A model generated the notes under the pieces. That model made no database searches and was not told the origin of the DNA. It saw only the letters and a program-made list of their open reading frames with translations. 64,000 nt of DNA from Formicarius rufipectus (lineage: Eukaryota; Chordata; Aves; Passeriformes; Formicariidae): positions 41,942 to 105,941 of the forward strand of contig VXAU01001692.1 of NCBI GenBank assembly GCA_013399695.1. Reading direction: 5' to 3'. Of the stretch, positions 48,801 to 55,600 are shown piece after piece; within the stretch, counting starts at the first letter, position 1, and each line of letters opens with the position of its first letter. The position numbers and the translations under genes are program-made.

Positions 48801-50037
48801 GGACACACTAGATATATGAGAGAAACTGAAACTCATTTTCATGTTAAAATTAAAGCACTTACAATAAAATTTATTAAAAAATAAATCAAAAGCACTTTTA
48901 AAAGAGATTGAAAAGGATCCAGTTTATTTAAATTCCCTTAGTGCCCAGACTATTCCAGGAATAGTGTGTTTTCCCTGTGAAACAAAGTTTGGCCCCCAAC
49001 AGTTACAGCAGATGGGCTGCTGCAACTTTCTGCTGACAAAAGCTATGCTGTGTTCTAATTTGGGTTTTTTTCAAATTCAAAATGGAAAAAGAGCCCAAAT
49101 CCCAAGTCCCTGCTCCCTTTGCTTCCTCAGAATAACACTGTCATTAAGACTGTACATCTTTACATCTAAATACCTGCAAATAAACGCTCTTAAGAGTGTT
49201 CAAAGGTAAAGTCTGAAAACTCCAATTTCAGCACATGCCCACAGCGATCAAATGGATTTGTTTCCAAGCAGGGATTTTGCATCTTTTTGCCCTTGGAATT
49301 TTGAAAATGACAATTTTCAAATCCATTGCAAACACTCCAGTCACAAACCCTAGGAAGACTTAAATTAGTCAGGTTTTCACTGTAACAAATGTAGTGGCAC
49401 TATGTTCATCAGGTCTGGTTCCAAAACACAAATGCTAAATAAGTATTTTCCAATAGTGACATCTCATGACTACAGAATGGGAAAATGATTTTGTGAAAGC
49501 CAAAACAGAGAAACAAGTATTTCATCAGTAAATTTCTGGAGTAATGAATTAATAATTATATATTGGCCAAAGCAGCAGGAAAAAAAAAAAAAAAAGAGGC
49601 TATTTTTAGAAAGTTTTCCCTCCATTGTCTCCCCGTTAATTCTCTGCCTGGTAGCACATACAACCAAGTCAGTGAAATACCATTTCATTCACATTAATTT
49701 TTCCAACTTTTCATGTACAGAAGGAGTGGACCAAGCATCTGCAACACCTGCAAGAATTACAAGCTTTTCCATGTTCTGGTCTGTAGCATGATGGCAAATT
49801 TCCAATTTTACTAATGTCAAAATTTACTGTGTAAAATCTGTGTACAAGTAAGGTTCAGAAAAAAAATTATACAAGGAAAGTACCTGCTGCCTCCAGTAAG
49901 GCTTCTAGTCTTGCTTGTGTTTCTGGATCCACAGTTCTCAAGTCCGCACCTTCTGCAGCACTTGATAAGAATAACTCCGACGTGGTTTTAAGTACTGGGT
50001 TATCAAGATCTTCTTGGTCCAAAATAAATGATTCGAC
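6788..50037 (-). CDS. ANKHD1: ANKHD1, partial gene: 13 internal coding exons
   Basis: This is the gene-level entry for a spliced minus-strand gene. Coding exons are 49884-50037, 27433-27589, 24801-24948, 23983-24130, 23103-23336, 21784-21878, 19604-19841, 19202-19393, 17650-17759, 8545-8632, 7845-7972, 7537-7680 and 6788-6890. They total 1,939 nt with continuous phase and GT-AG borders throughout. The 646-residue product has a leader (residues 1-104), 15 ankyrin repeats (about 105-591) and a proline-rich linker (about 592-646). Known from the family: ANKHD1 is the vertebrate orthologue of Drosophila Mask, a large cytoplasmic/nuclear scaffold with two ankyrin blocks and a KH domain, and a cofactor of YAP/Yorkie in Hippo signalling. 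Only the first ankyrin block is in this window. ILDQEDLDNPVLKTTSE in the leader, ANVNRATANNDHTVVSLACA in repeats 13-14 and PSQDQSQVPRVPVHTLAMVV in the linker point to ANKHD1. The paralogue ANKRD17 differs at these places. Neither the start codon nor the stop codon is in the window. Confidence 0.95.
6891..7536 (-). other. ANKHD1 intron 13
   Basis: A 646-bp intron between the ankyrin cap exon and the linker exon. It starts GTAAGGCA and ends TGTTTGAAG on the minus strand. No further features were seen. Retention would end translation seven codons into the intron, giving a protein with only the first ankyrin block. Confidence 0.9.
7537..7680 (-). CDS. ANKHD1: ANKHD1 exon 13 (ankyrin repeat 15, end of first block)
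   Basis: A 144-nt exon of exactly 48 codons, in phase 0 at both ends. It encodes DGSTMLIEAAKGGHTNVVSY (repeat 15, the C-terminal cap), then LLDYPNNVLSVPAADLSQLT and PPSQDQSQ of the linker. Asn in GGHTNVV and Val in NNVLSVP agree with ANKHD1. Acceptor CCCTTACTCCAG|; donor TCTCAG|GTAAGGCA, a strong donor. Without splicing here the frame would add seven residues (VRHEEFS) and stop. Confidence 0.96.
7845..7972 (-). CDS. ANKHD1: ANKHD1 exon 12 (ankyrin repeats 13-14)
   Basis: A 128-nt exon encoding ANVNRATANNDHTVVSLACA through HGADPTHRLK. It holds the loop of repeat 13 and all of repeat 14. NRATANNDHTVVSLAC is diagnostic of ANKHD1; ANKRD17 reads NRTTANNDHTVLSLAC. Acceptor ATCTTTTTCCAG|; donor CTCAAG|GTATTCAC. 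The next intron is only 164 bp. Confidence 0.96.
7973..8544 (-). other. ANKHD1 intron 11
   Basis: A 572-bp AT-rich intron with canonical ends (GTAAAATA to TTTTTCCAG). Nothing else recognised. Confidence 0.9.
8545..8632 (-). CDS. ANKHD1: ANKHD1 exon 11 (ankyrin repeats 12-13)
   Basis: An 88-nt exon encoding EHESEGGRTPLMKAARAGHL and CTVQFLISK plus the first base of Gly. This is the end of repeat 12 and the body of repeat 13. AGHLCTVQF agrees with ANKHD1 (ANKRD17 has AGHVCTVQF). Borders are TTTCTTCTTTAG| and AGCAAAG|GTAAAATA. Confidence 0.96.
8633..17649 (-). other. ANKHD1 intron 10 (9.0 kb)
   Basis: A long intron with one recognisable interspersed repeat, a CR1 3' end at 14695-14912. Overlapping open frames occur on both strands at 12375-12771 but have no recognisable domain or intron-exon logic. 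The rest is unremarkable AT-rich intronic DNA with short A and T runs. Confidence 0.85.
14695..14912 (-). mobile_element. CR1 retrotransposon, 5'-truncated 3' end
   Basis: The plus strand reads the reverse complement of the well-known avian CR1 3' terminus: the terminal AGAATCATAAAATGATC repeat, then AGAATGGTTTGGGTTGGA, then CCCTGCCATGGGCAGGGACA and CCCCATCCAACCTGGCCTTG. The element therefore lies on the minus strand, in the same orientation as ANKHD1. About 218 bp survive and no reverse-transcriptase frame is present. It is moderately diverged, so it is an old insertion. Confidence 0.92.
17650..17759 (-). CDS. ANKHD1: ANKHD1 exon 10 (ankyrin repeats 11-12)
   Basis: Encodes ANVHATTATGDTALTYACEN through VLLQAGADL, 110 nt. 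It completes repeat 11 and carries repeat 12. Borders are GTCTTTGTAG| and GATCTG|GTAAGGCC. The exon ends in phase 0 and joins EHESEGG of exon 11 across a 9 kb intron. Confidence 0.96.
17760..19201 (-). other. ANKHD1 intron 9
   Basis: A 1,442-bp intron, GTATGTGT to CTTTGTAG. AT-rich; nothing else recognised. Confidence 0.9.
19202..19393 (-). CDS. ANKHD1: ANKHD1 exon 9 (ankyrin repeats 9-11)
   Basis: Encodes ANINAQTEETQETALTLACC through HLELVKYLLAA and the first base of Gly, 192 nt. It covers the loop of repeat 9, repeat 10 and the body of repeat 11. GGFSEVADFLIKAGADIELG agrees with ANKHD1 (ANKRD17 has GGFLEVADF). Repeat 10 is shortened: ADIELGCSTPLMEAA lacks three or four loop residues compared with its neighbours, a trait shared by both paralogues. 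Acceptor TTTTGCTTCCCAG|; donor GCAGCAG|GTATGTGT. The acceptor's pyrimidine tract overlaps a TTTGG pentamer repeat. Confidence 0.97.
19394..19603 (-). other. ANKHD1 intron 8, short and stop-free in frame
   Basis: A 210-bp, GC-rich intron with canonical ends (GTGAGACC to CTTCCCAG). Its length is a multiple of three. The frame from exon 8 passes through all 70 codons without a stop and re-enters exon 9 in the correct phase, so retention would insert 70 Cys/Arg-rich residues into ankyrin repeat 9. The unspliced read-through is probably intronic because both borders are strong and the spliced product matches the family exactly. Confidence 0.85.
19403..19423 (+). repeat. CCAAA pentamer microsatellite in the intron 8 acceptor region
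   Basis: About four tandem CCAAA units on the plus strand (TTTGG on the transcribed sense), ending 9 bp before the exon 9 boundary. They supply much of the pyrimidine-rich stretch before the acceptor TTCCCAG. Confidence 0.85.
19604..19841 (-). CDS. ANKHD1: ANKHD1 exon 8 (ankyrin repeats 7-9)
   Basis: The largest exon in the window at 238 nt. It encodes DGHVEVARLLLDSGAQVNMP through EEMVALLLAQ plus the first base of Gly, covering the end of repeat 7, all of repeat 8 and most of repeat 9. EYTPLMEAA-type and GHVELAALLIERGANLEE cores are canonical ankyrin sequence. Borders are TGTGTTTGCAG| and GCACAAG|GTGAGACC. It is separated from exon 9 by only 210 bp, and the reading frame stays open through that intron (see intron 8). 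Confidence 0.97.
19842..21783 (-). other. ANKHD1 intron 7
   Basis: A 1,942-bp intron, GTAAATAC to GTTTGCAG, containing a 21-base A run at 20675-20695. Nothing else recognised. Confidence 0.9.
20675..20695 (+). repeat. Poly(A) run, 21 bases
   Basis: Uninterrupted A tract after GGGG within intron 7. No retrogene or SINE body is recognisable upstream of it. Confidence 0.9.
21784..21878 (-). CDS. ANKHD1: ANKHD1 exon 7 (ankyrin repeats 6-7)
   Basis: A short 95-nt exon encoding the end of a split Gly and then HLDMVRFLLEAGADQEHKTD and EMHTALMEACM. It finishes repeat 6 and begins repeat 7. Acceptor TTTCATTTGAAG|GC; donor TGCATG|GTAAATAC. HLDMVRF agrees with ANKHD1 (ANKRD17 has HLEMVRF). The exon is flanked by introns of 1.2 and 1.9 kb. 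Confidence 0.95.
21879..23102 (-). other. ANKHD1 intron 6
   Basis: A 1,224-bp intron, GTATCGTC to TTTGAAG. No repeats or extra frames recognised. Confidence 0.9.
23103..23336 (-). CDS. ANKHD1: ANKHD1 exon 6 (ankyrin repeats 4-6)
   Basis: A 234-nt exon encoding the rest of a split Gly, then NTALTYACAGGFVDIVKVLL through ESALTLACYK, and the first base of the next Gly. It covers ankyrin repeats 4 and 5 and the first helix of repeat 6. GGFVDIVKVLLKAGANIEDH followed by EAASAGHVEVARVLL matches ANKHD1, whereas ANKRD17 has GGYVDVVKVLLESGA and EAGSAGHVEVARLLL. Borders are TTCCCTGCAG| and ATAAAG|GTATCGTC. Confidence 0.96.
23337..23982 (-). other. ANKHD1 intron 5
   Basis: A 646-bp intron, GTAACTGG to CCCTGCAG. 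Nothing else recognised. Confidence 0.9.
23983..24130 (-). CDS. ANKHD1: ANKHD1 exon 5 (ankyrin repeats 2-3)
   Basis: Encodes VLLAMHANVEDRGNKGDITP through DVNAQSST plus the first base of Gly. It finishes ankyrin repeat 2 and carries repeat 3 (GDITPLMAAASGGYVDIVKL). Borders are CCTCCTCTCAG| and CCACAG|GTAACTGG. DRGNKGDITPLMAAASGGY agrees with ANKHD1; ANKRD17 reads more like DRGIKGDITPLMAAANGGH. The second helix of repeat 3 reads LLLVHCADV, with a Cys where I recall an acidic residue in mammalian ANKHD1. Confidence 0.95.
24131..24800 (-). other. ANKHD1 intron 4
   Basis: A 670-bp intron, GTAAGTAA to CTCTCAG. AT-rich, nothing else recognised. Confidence 0.9.
24801..24948 (-). CDS. ANKHD1: ANKHD1 exon 4 (ankyrin repeats 1-2)
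   Basis: Encodes RSLAEACSDGDVNAVRKLLD through CSAGYYELAQ, residues 105-153. This is ankyrin repeat 1 and the first two thirds of repeat 2. The acceptor is TAACTGCTTTGCAG and the donor is GCACAA|GTAAGTAA, close to the ideal donor after a non-G final base. The first base completes the Asn codon split with exon 3. Repeat 1 is degenerate, with ACSDGDVNAVRKLLDEG in place of the usual TPLHxAA start, as expected for a capping repeat. Confidence 0.96.
24949..27432 (-). other. ANKHD1 intron 3
   Basis: A 2,484-bp intron, GTATGTAC to TTTGCAG. It carries a tRNA-derived SINE at 27050-27190, about 240 bp downstream of the exon 3 donor. The rest is AT-rich without further recognised features. Confidence 0.88.
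27050..27190 (+). mobile_element. tRNA-Ile-derived SINE with CR1-like tail (TguSINE1-like)
   Basis: The head resembles tRNA-Ile(AAT). An A-box-like TGAGCTCAGCTGG lies at 27058-27070. CTAATAA, an anticodon-loop-like sequence, lies at 27084-27090, and a B-box-like AGTTTGATTCC at 27104-27114, followed by TGTAGGGGC. After a short spacer the 3' part reads GGGTCCTTTCCAACTCAGAA and TACTCTGTGA, the 3' terminus used by CR1 elements. A tRNA-Ile head on a CR1 tail is the architecture described for TguSINE1 of songbirds. It lies opposite to ANKHD1 transcription. The acceptor and anticodon stems are eroded, so it is not a functional tRNA gene. Confidence 0.85.
27433..27589 (-). CDS. ANKHD1: ANKHD1 exon 3 (conserved helical leader)
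   Basis: Completes the split Gly, encodes IGKLSTADGKAFADPEVLRR through STGQVD, and ends with two bases (AA) that join T of the next exon to give Asn. Its length of 157 nt matches 2 + 51 codons + 2. The donor is GACAA|GTATGTAC. The acceptor, GGGCACTGAAG, has no pyrimidine tract and sits 29 nt after a perfect TACTAAC branch motif. The segment is predicted to be helical and precedes the ankyrin block. Paralogues keep the sequence almost unchanged up to the variable MRAENNHSTGQ stretch. The exon is locally CpG-rich (27480-27540). Confidence 0.94.
31487..31657 (+). mobile_element. CR1 retrotransposon, 5'-truncated 3' end
   Basis: Reads in the CR1 sense direction: CACAGGCTGCCCAGAGAAGC, then AAGTGTCCAAGGCCAGGCTG, then CCCATGGCAGGGGGTGGAAT, then CACTTCCAACAGAAAAG, ending TTATTCTATGACTCT. 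About 170 bp remain with no coding capacity. It is opposite in orientation to ANKHD1 and to the other CR1 copy at 14695-14912. Confidence 0.9.
31765..31809. repeat. Short inverted repeat next to a 12-bp tandem duplication
   Basis: ATTAGTCC (31765-31772) and GGACTAAT (31780-31787) are perfect 8-bp inverted arms. Directly after them, ATTAATTCTATA is repeated exactly at 31786-31797 and 31798-31809. Confidence 0.8.
33611..33690 (+). repeat. CAAA/CAAC-rich low-complexity tract
   Basis: Simple sequence made of CAAA units with interruptions, grading into CCCCAAACAACAG. Intronic. Confidence 0.85.
37891..39242 (+). repeat. Higher-order minisatellite, 100-bp unit, 13 copies
   Basis: A tandem array with a 100-bp period. 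The landmark AGCCCCCCCCCACACACA recurs at 37921 and every 100 bp up to 39121. The 13 units read identically as far as I can check by eye. Each unit is built from four related subunits starting AGAG or AGGG, spaced 27, 27, 19 and 27 bp: CA-rich runs separated by AGTCCC, GGCCCC, AGCCCC and a nine-C tract. The array is non-coding intronic DNA. All six frames lack stops because of the composition, and because 100 is not a multiple of three each strand's frame cycles through the unit. Confidence 0.97.
41941..41998 (+). repeat. CAAA/CAAAA-rich low-complexity tract
   Basis: A-rich simple sequence with repeated CAAAA and CAAAC units in intron 2. No associated element body recognised. Confidence 0.85.
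44536..44570. repeat. Perfect inverted repeat, 13-bp arms
   Basis: Left arm TTTTTCTAATCTA at 44536-44548 and right arm TAGATTAGAAAAA at 44558-44570 are exact reverse complements with a 9-base loop. Confidence 0.9.
45183..45207. repeat. Perfect inverted repeat, 11-bp arms, 3-base loop
   Basis: GACTAATTTCT at 45183-45193 and AGAAATTAGTC at 45197-45207 are exact reverse complements around the loop ATT. Confidence 0.9.
49884..50037 (-). CDS. ANKHD1: ANKHD1 exon 2 (acidic leader)
   Basis: Encodes residues 1-51 of the partial product plus the first base of a split Gly codon. It starts VESFILDQEDLDNP and ends ETQARLEALLEAA. The acceptor is TTGGCCAACAG and the donor is GCAG|GTACTTTCC. This is the conserved acidic segment that follows the variable Gly/Ser-rich N terminus in the family. 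EDLDNPVLKTTSE resembles ANKHD1 rather than ANKRD17, which has DDLENPMLETASK here. The exon begins in phase 0, which fits a first exon ending in an EVSE-like motif upstream of the window. The exon number assumes a single upstream coding exon. Confidence 0.93.
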
Positions 50038-52579
50038 CTGTTGGCCAAGTCAGAAAAACAATTTTACCACTTTTGAAGCTTTAAAGTAAATCTAAAATAT
50101 TGAAAAACAAAAATCTCCCCAAAATAATCTAAACCAATTATGTTTTAACTGCATGGAGTATAGAACACAACTGTAAAGATCACCTGGTCAACTCACTGAA
50201 AAGGTAGTTGAAATCACAAAAGAAAAAAACTACAGAAAGCCCCAATTTATTGTAAAAATTACAATTAACAATACCTTAAACTGCAGCAAGGTCAACCCAG
50301 ATTAAATACTGAGTATGTGTTATGCATATTTGGACAGTTAACCACCAAAGACGCTGTAACATCTTTGTCACTACCTACTGTGTTATTAAAAAAGCCACCA
50401 GTAATGACTTTGGTACAGCTGGACCTGAGTGCCAGGGAAAGATGAAATGTTTTCCCAAGATGCCTTTCACTTCTCTTTTACAAGTAATTTCAACTGATGT
50501 AGCACAAAGATTTTGTTTGTTTTGAGTAGAAACAGAATAGCTGACCAAAATTCAACACCAAAATATGTGTTTCCAAGCTGGCCCTCAGTACTGCCCCAGT
50601 ATTTAATGCTCTCTGGACAAGAACAGGTCTGTAGAACGATTAAGCAGGCAGATATTCCAACCAAGCAGGAGCAATGCTGTCCCACCAGTGCCCCACGTGA
50701 TCTCCAAACACAAGCCCATGGAATTACTCAACACAACACACTGCAGTTTTATGACAGCTTGCCAGAGTAAACAAGGATACCTGACTCACACTCTAATGAG
50801 AGCAGAGCTGCATTTCAGAATCTCTCCCAAGTTCAGACAAAATTTCCCCTATTTTCAGTAATATTTTTAGATAGAAACACTATTTCATAATTAGATGGTT
50901 ATCTGTTCAACACTATCAGTGCCTTAAATACACTATAGAAGTAAGCCAGACCTGTTACAGAGCCACTGCTGCCCTCTCCCACTTCATGCCCCAGTCTCAT
51001 CCTCCTTTCTCCATTTTCCCCAAATATTTCCCCCCACCTTTTTCACTCCAGCAGAAAACTATCATCATATTCAGCCCTATCACACACCACGTTAAAAAAG
51101 GGACAGATAATACTTCAACAAAAATCAAATCGGGCCATCTGCAAATTCTTTAAGTGCCCCATTGTGTGAACGAGGTTAACAGGATCTGGGAGCTGCACAG
51201 AGCGCCGCTATTGAAGAGCTACTTGGGTTCATTTCTTCCCTTTTTTGATATGTAAATGGATGTAACACTATCCCCTGGTGTCCAAGCCAACCCTGTGTGC
51301 CAGTGAAATGCTAACATGGGAATACAATGGAAATCAGGGAGGAAGTACGACTGTCAGCAACACAGAACATGAGGTCCACGTCTCAGTGGACAGGCGTGAT
51401 CCTGGCTAAGGCCGAGACAGCAGGCTCTGATTTAGGACTCAGAGAAACAAGATTTCTAGGTTAGTCCAAGCAGTGGTCCTAAAATGAGGGAACTATCACT
51501 GCAAGAAATAGTTGAACATTGAACAGGCAGAAAATCAGTGATCTAAACCAGTGATACCCATTTTTACTACAAACAAAGAACTGCTTTGTCAAAGGAAAAT
51601 GCATCCCTATAGCAAGATGCCCTTCAGCAGAACGCAAATGCCAGGTTAGTCCATAGACAGCTTATCTCTGCTGGCACAAGCTCTGATGCAAAGCTGACTT
51701 CTGGGAACACTCACCCTTACCTACAGGAGTACTTCAAGGTTCTCCATTTTCTTTCACAAGACCACACAAGGCACTGATACACTGGAAATATTATTCCTAT
51801 TGCAACATGTTTGTTTATGTGATCTGGTGAAGGGCAGAAAACCCCCGTGTTCATCTGTGTCCATTCATACACAGAGCAAAGAACCAGATACAAGAAATTT
51901 TATTACAAGCTAATAGTTTTTGTTTTGGTTTTTTTTTTTGGGTCAATTACACCACTTAATCTAACAGCAGTCCTTTCTCTTGAGGACATACCGAAAAGGG
52001 TAAAAATGCCACCTACCACTGCAGTTCAGAAGAGCAAACACTGCAGAAACACTCGGTGGCTCCGGGCACTCCTCAGCGTTGAGGCTCAGGAACAGCCAGA
52101 CTGTCCTCAGGCAAAGGGCAGCCCAGCAGAGCGGCCACAGCTGGCCCAGTGCAAGGTCTGAAACTTCAGCTTTCTGACACTTGGGGAAAGACACGGACCA
52201 TTTTCTCCCCTCCTGCTGCCACTCCAAGCTCACTCCTATATATTTACAGGACGTTATCAGGAACAATACACCTCTTGAAACTAAATCAGTGTCAATTCCC
52301 CAGTCACAAATGCTCTGTCAACTCGCCAGAAACCTCCTTCCCCCAAACAGGAGTACATTTTGCTTACAGGAACCTCTACAAAAGTCTCTTTTCAACACAG
52401 ATTATGCAAACTCTACCTTTTAAAGTGAATTACAAATCCAGCTTTTACTCCGTAAAACTGGGTAGTACTGGTGCACTCCGCTCTTCTCACCACCCTTTTC
52501 AAGTCTCCCTGCCTTTCCGCTCTTTACATCAGCAACTGTACTTCCAGAGACCTTGCACATTCAAAGTCTCACACAAAAA

Positions 52580-52641
52580 TCTTGGTCCATATACAGTATT
52601 TTCATATACATCTTGGTCCATATACAGTTTTATATCACAGC
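52580..52641 (+). repeat. 31-bp imperfect tandem duplication
   Basis: TCTTGGTCCATATACAGT occurs at 52580 and again at 52611, a 31-bp period. The second copy diverges after the first 18 or so bases. Confidence 0.85.
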
Positions 52642-55600
52642 AAGAAAAGACAGCTGCTTTCATTATTTCTGCATATGCTGAGCATCAATTTTTAGTTTTT
52701 GTTTTGATTTTTAGTGAGAGCTTTAATAACATACCCAAAATACAAATACAACTTCAGTTTGAAAATATTGAAAATCCATATGCAAAATGTTAAAATAGCT
52801 GTACCACTGCCAGTCTCCCTGAAAAAGTTTCAGTGTTTTTTCAAGTCAGAACGTCTGACATTTCTATACATCATGCAGTTTCTCACACACTAAGACAAGG
52901 CTAGAGAGGATGAGCAGTTGGATAGCACTGATAGCCGAGTATGAAACTACCTAATTGATCAGCTGTCATTTGTGAATAGAAGTGACCTAAAACGATCACA
53001 TAATAATAACTTAAAAAGAAAGCAAATTATCCCGAATATAAGTAACAAATTTTGCTATTTAGACAAACAAAAGACAGAACTTCATTTAAAAATCAAAACA
53101 AAGAACTCAAACAGATTTCCAATTAGCATTCCTGGAAGACACAATACACTGCTCATGTGGGAGAATTTAGGCACTCTGCTCTATTCTAATCAGATCTGCA
53201 GCAAAGCGATAGAGTAACCAGTCACTGGGCTATTTTTGGATTATTTTGAGAGCTGCTTTGGGCAGTTAATAAGCATCTTACTTGGTCAGGCCCATTAGGA
53301 ACACATGGATTCAAGACATTATTTGCCAAAATAATTGCAACCAGGAGTAACTCCCAATCAACAGCCAAGGAAGCTGTGTCTGGACGGGACCCAAGGGCTC
53401 TGCCACATCGTGTGCCCACGCTCACCCACGGCTCTCGTGGACCTTCCCTGAAGCCCTGCCAAGGACTGCAGCAGCTCCCGACTCTGCAGATCCAGTTACA
53501 CCGCTGGTTCCTCCCTCCAGGGCAGCCACTTCGCAGCTATTTGGGCTCAGCTACATCAGTGTTTACATGTGAATACCAGGACCGAGTTTATCACGTCAGG
53601 GTATGGAAAGGGACTTCGCAGGCACCAACATCCCCACCACCACCGCTGGCAATTCGTGCGAGATGGACAATGATATGGACACGACAACGCATTGCTAATA
53701 TTAAATCTAAACTGATCTTCCCTATGTTGCACCACTGCGAAGCACTTTTCCCAGAATAGCCTGGACCTGCTCACAAATAGCCTGTTCGTAAAAGGCTACA
53801 GAGGATGGAAAAACTTCCTGGGTAGTTGTACAGCACCATTCTCTCCTCCTGCAGCCAAGGGCAGCAGCAAAGACAGTGTGTTCTACCTTCTCCTGCCATT
53901 TGTGACAAACCAGTGCTTCTTGGAACCCTATCTTTACAACAAGTGTTGATAGGAAAGAGAAAGCTGCTATTAAATAATTTCCTTGAACTTGCATTTTCTG
54001 GGAACACCTTGGGTCATGAACACTTTCCTGGGGTAACAACACTCCTTGCTCTGTGTTCATGAAGTGCCTACATATATTGAGTTGCCAAGCCCTTGACTGG
54101 GACTCCTCAAACCCCTACTTTCTATGCAAATAAACAACTACCTGATTTTCTCTTTTGTGTTAGGAAAACCCTTCCTACTTATTTCTAAAGCAATTCCATT
54201 TGGACATTTGTCTAAATATATCTGAATACAAGCAAAGGGACCTTGGCTTCCTTAAAACTAATACATGCCTGTAGATAAGGCTGAAAGTTCATGCCTGTGA
54301 AGCTAAAATAGATCATCTATATTTAAACTATTTTCATTCCATAATTAACAAGACAGGCAATGCTGTATTAGGATCACAACAGAAAGTCATTGTGGTTTAC
54401 ATTGTCTTTTTTTTTTTTTTTAATTAAACTGAATGCCAATACTGGATTAGTATTTGCAGTTCCGGTCTAGAAGTTTTGGGCAATATTGATAGAACATAGC
54501 ACTAAGTGAAGACTGAAAATGAGCCTGTATTTCAAATTTGACATCAAACCCCTTTAAATTCCATGTATCTAGAACGCAAGCTTCAAAACCATTAATAATA
54601 ATTATTCCAAGGAAAAAGTAAAATGACTTTGTCACTGACATGGCACTCCCAGGAGCTCCCAGTGACAAATAAGTGCACCACGACACCCTGGTGTGCACTT
54701 AACACCAGCAAAAGGCACGGCTTTGATTTTCCTTAAGATGCACTTTTCAACACTCTTCCCCTGCCAGCCCCACCGAACATTTTGCACCTACTTAAGCTGT
54801 CTTCCTGTGCTACCATTTCAGTTGCGAGAGAGAGAGAAAAGGAAGAGGAAAAACCCCACAGAAATGTGGGCATTTTCCCAAAACCTTTCAATGGGGCCTC
54901 AGGACACTATCCTTCCTTGGCATTTCAAAGCAGAGAACTGAAACAAACATTTCAGGGAAGCACTCCACAGTCAGTACACAGAAACAACACGGAGCCAATG
55001 GGAACAACAATTTAGACATAATTAATGATATAAAACCACACCCACTGTTAAGCTTGAACTGCAATTTCAGTTTCTTCCATTAAAGAGAAAAGTTTCAACC
55101 CAAGAAGATAGAAGCCACCAAGACCTGTGAACCACTAAGAGAGCATCATCCAGTTCTCTGTGTCCTGCCAACCTAGGAGGGTACAGGGTGGTCAGGGACA
55201 CCACCACTTCAGTGGAGAGAGAATGAAGTCCCTGAGGCATCATTTCCAGGCACTGCTCACCTTGTGACAAGTCACACAGCTATCCAACACTTTCACAGAT
55301 TGATTTAACATGTTAAAAAGGGAGAAAACTGAAGAGGAGGGAATAAATAATTTTCTAGCACTATTAAATTTCATGGACTTACAAAGAGGTCTGACAAGAT
55401 GGAAGATAACTCTTCCGGGAATAGTCAGGCATTAGATCAGCTCTGGTCCCCGTGAGTCCACACACCTAAGCATTTCCCCACCTTCAAGCAGAGCTGCCCG
55501 TGCTCAGCACCCACAGCAGCAGCTCTGTAGGCAGAACATCACCCTGGGAGGGTGGGGAGAGAAGGGGTGCAAATCTGTTTAGCTCCAATTGCAAGAGGAA

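Larger units (their letters stand above)
27590..49883 (-). other. ANKHD1 intron 2 (22.3 kb)
   Basis: The largest complete intron in the window, GTACTTTCC to CACTGAAG. It holds a CR1 3' end at 31487-31657, CAAA-rich low-complexity stretches near 33611-33690 and 41941-41998, a 1.35-kb minisatellite at 37891-39242, and perfect inverted repeats at 44536-44570 and 45183-45207. None of the open frames outside the minisatellite resembles a known protein. Confidence 0.85.

Noticed and set aside
6788..50037. Assignment to the paralogue ANKRD17
   Set aside because: At many discriminating positions (EDLDNPVLK, GGFVDIVK, GHLDMV, GGFSEV, GHLCTV, NRATANNDHTVV, the QENSPPLLG linker) the residues agree with ANKHD1.
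52149..52793. 214-codon plus-strand frame in intron 1
   Set aside because: No recognisable domain, and it crosses a 31-bp non-triplet tandem duplication, so it looks like chance openness.
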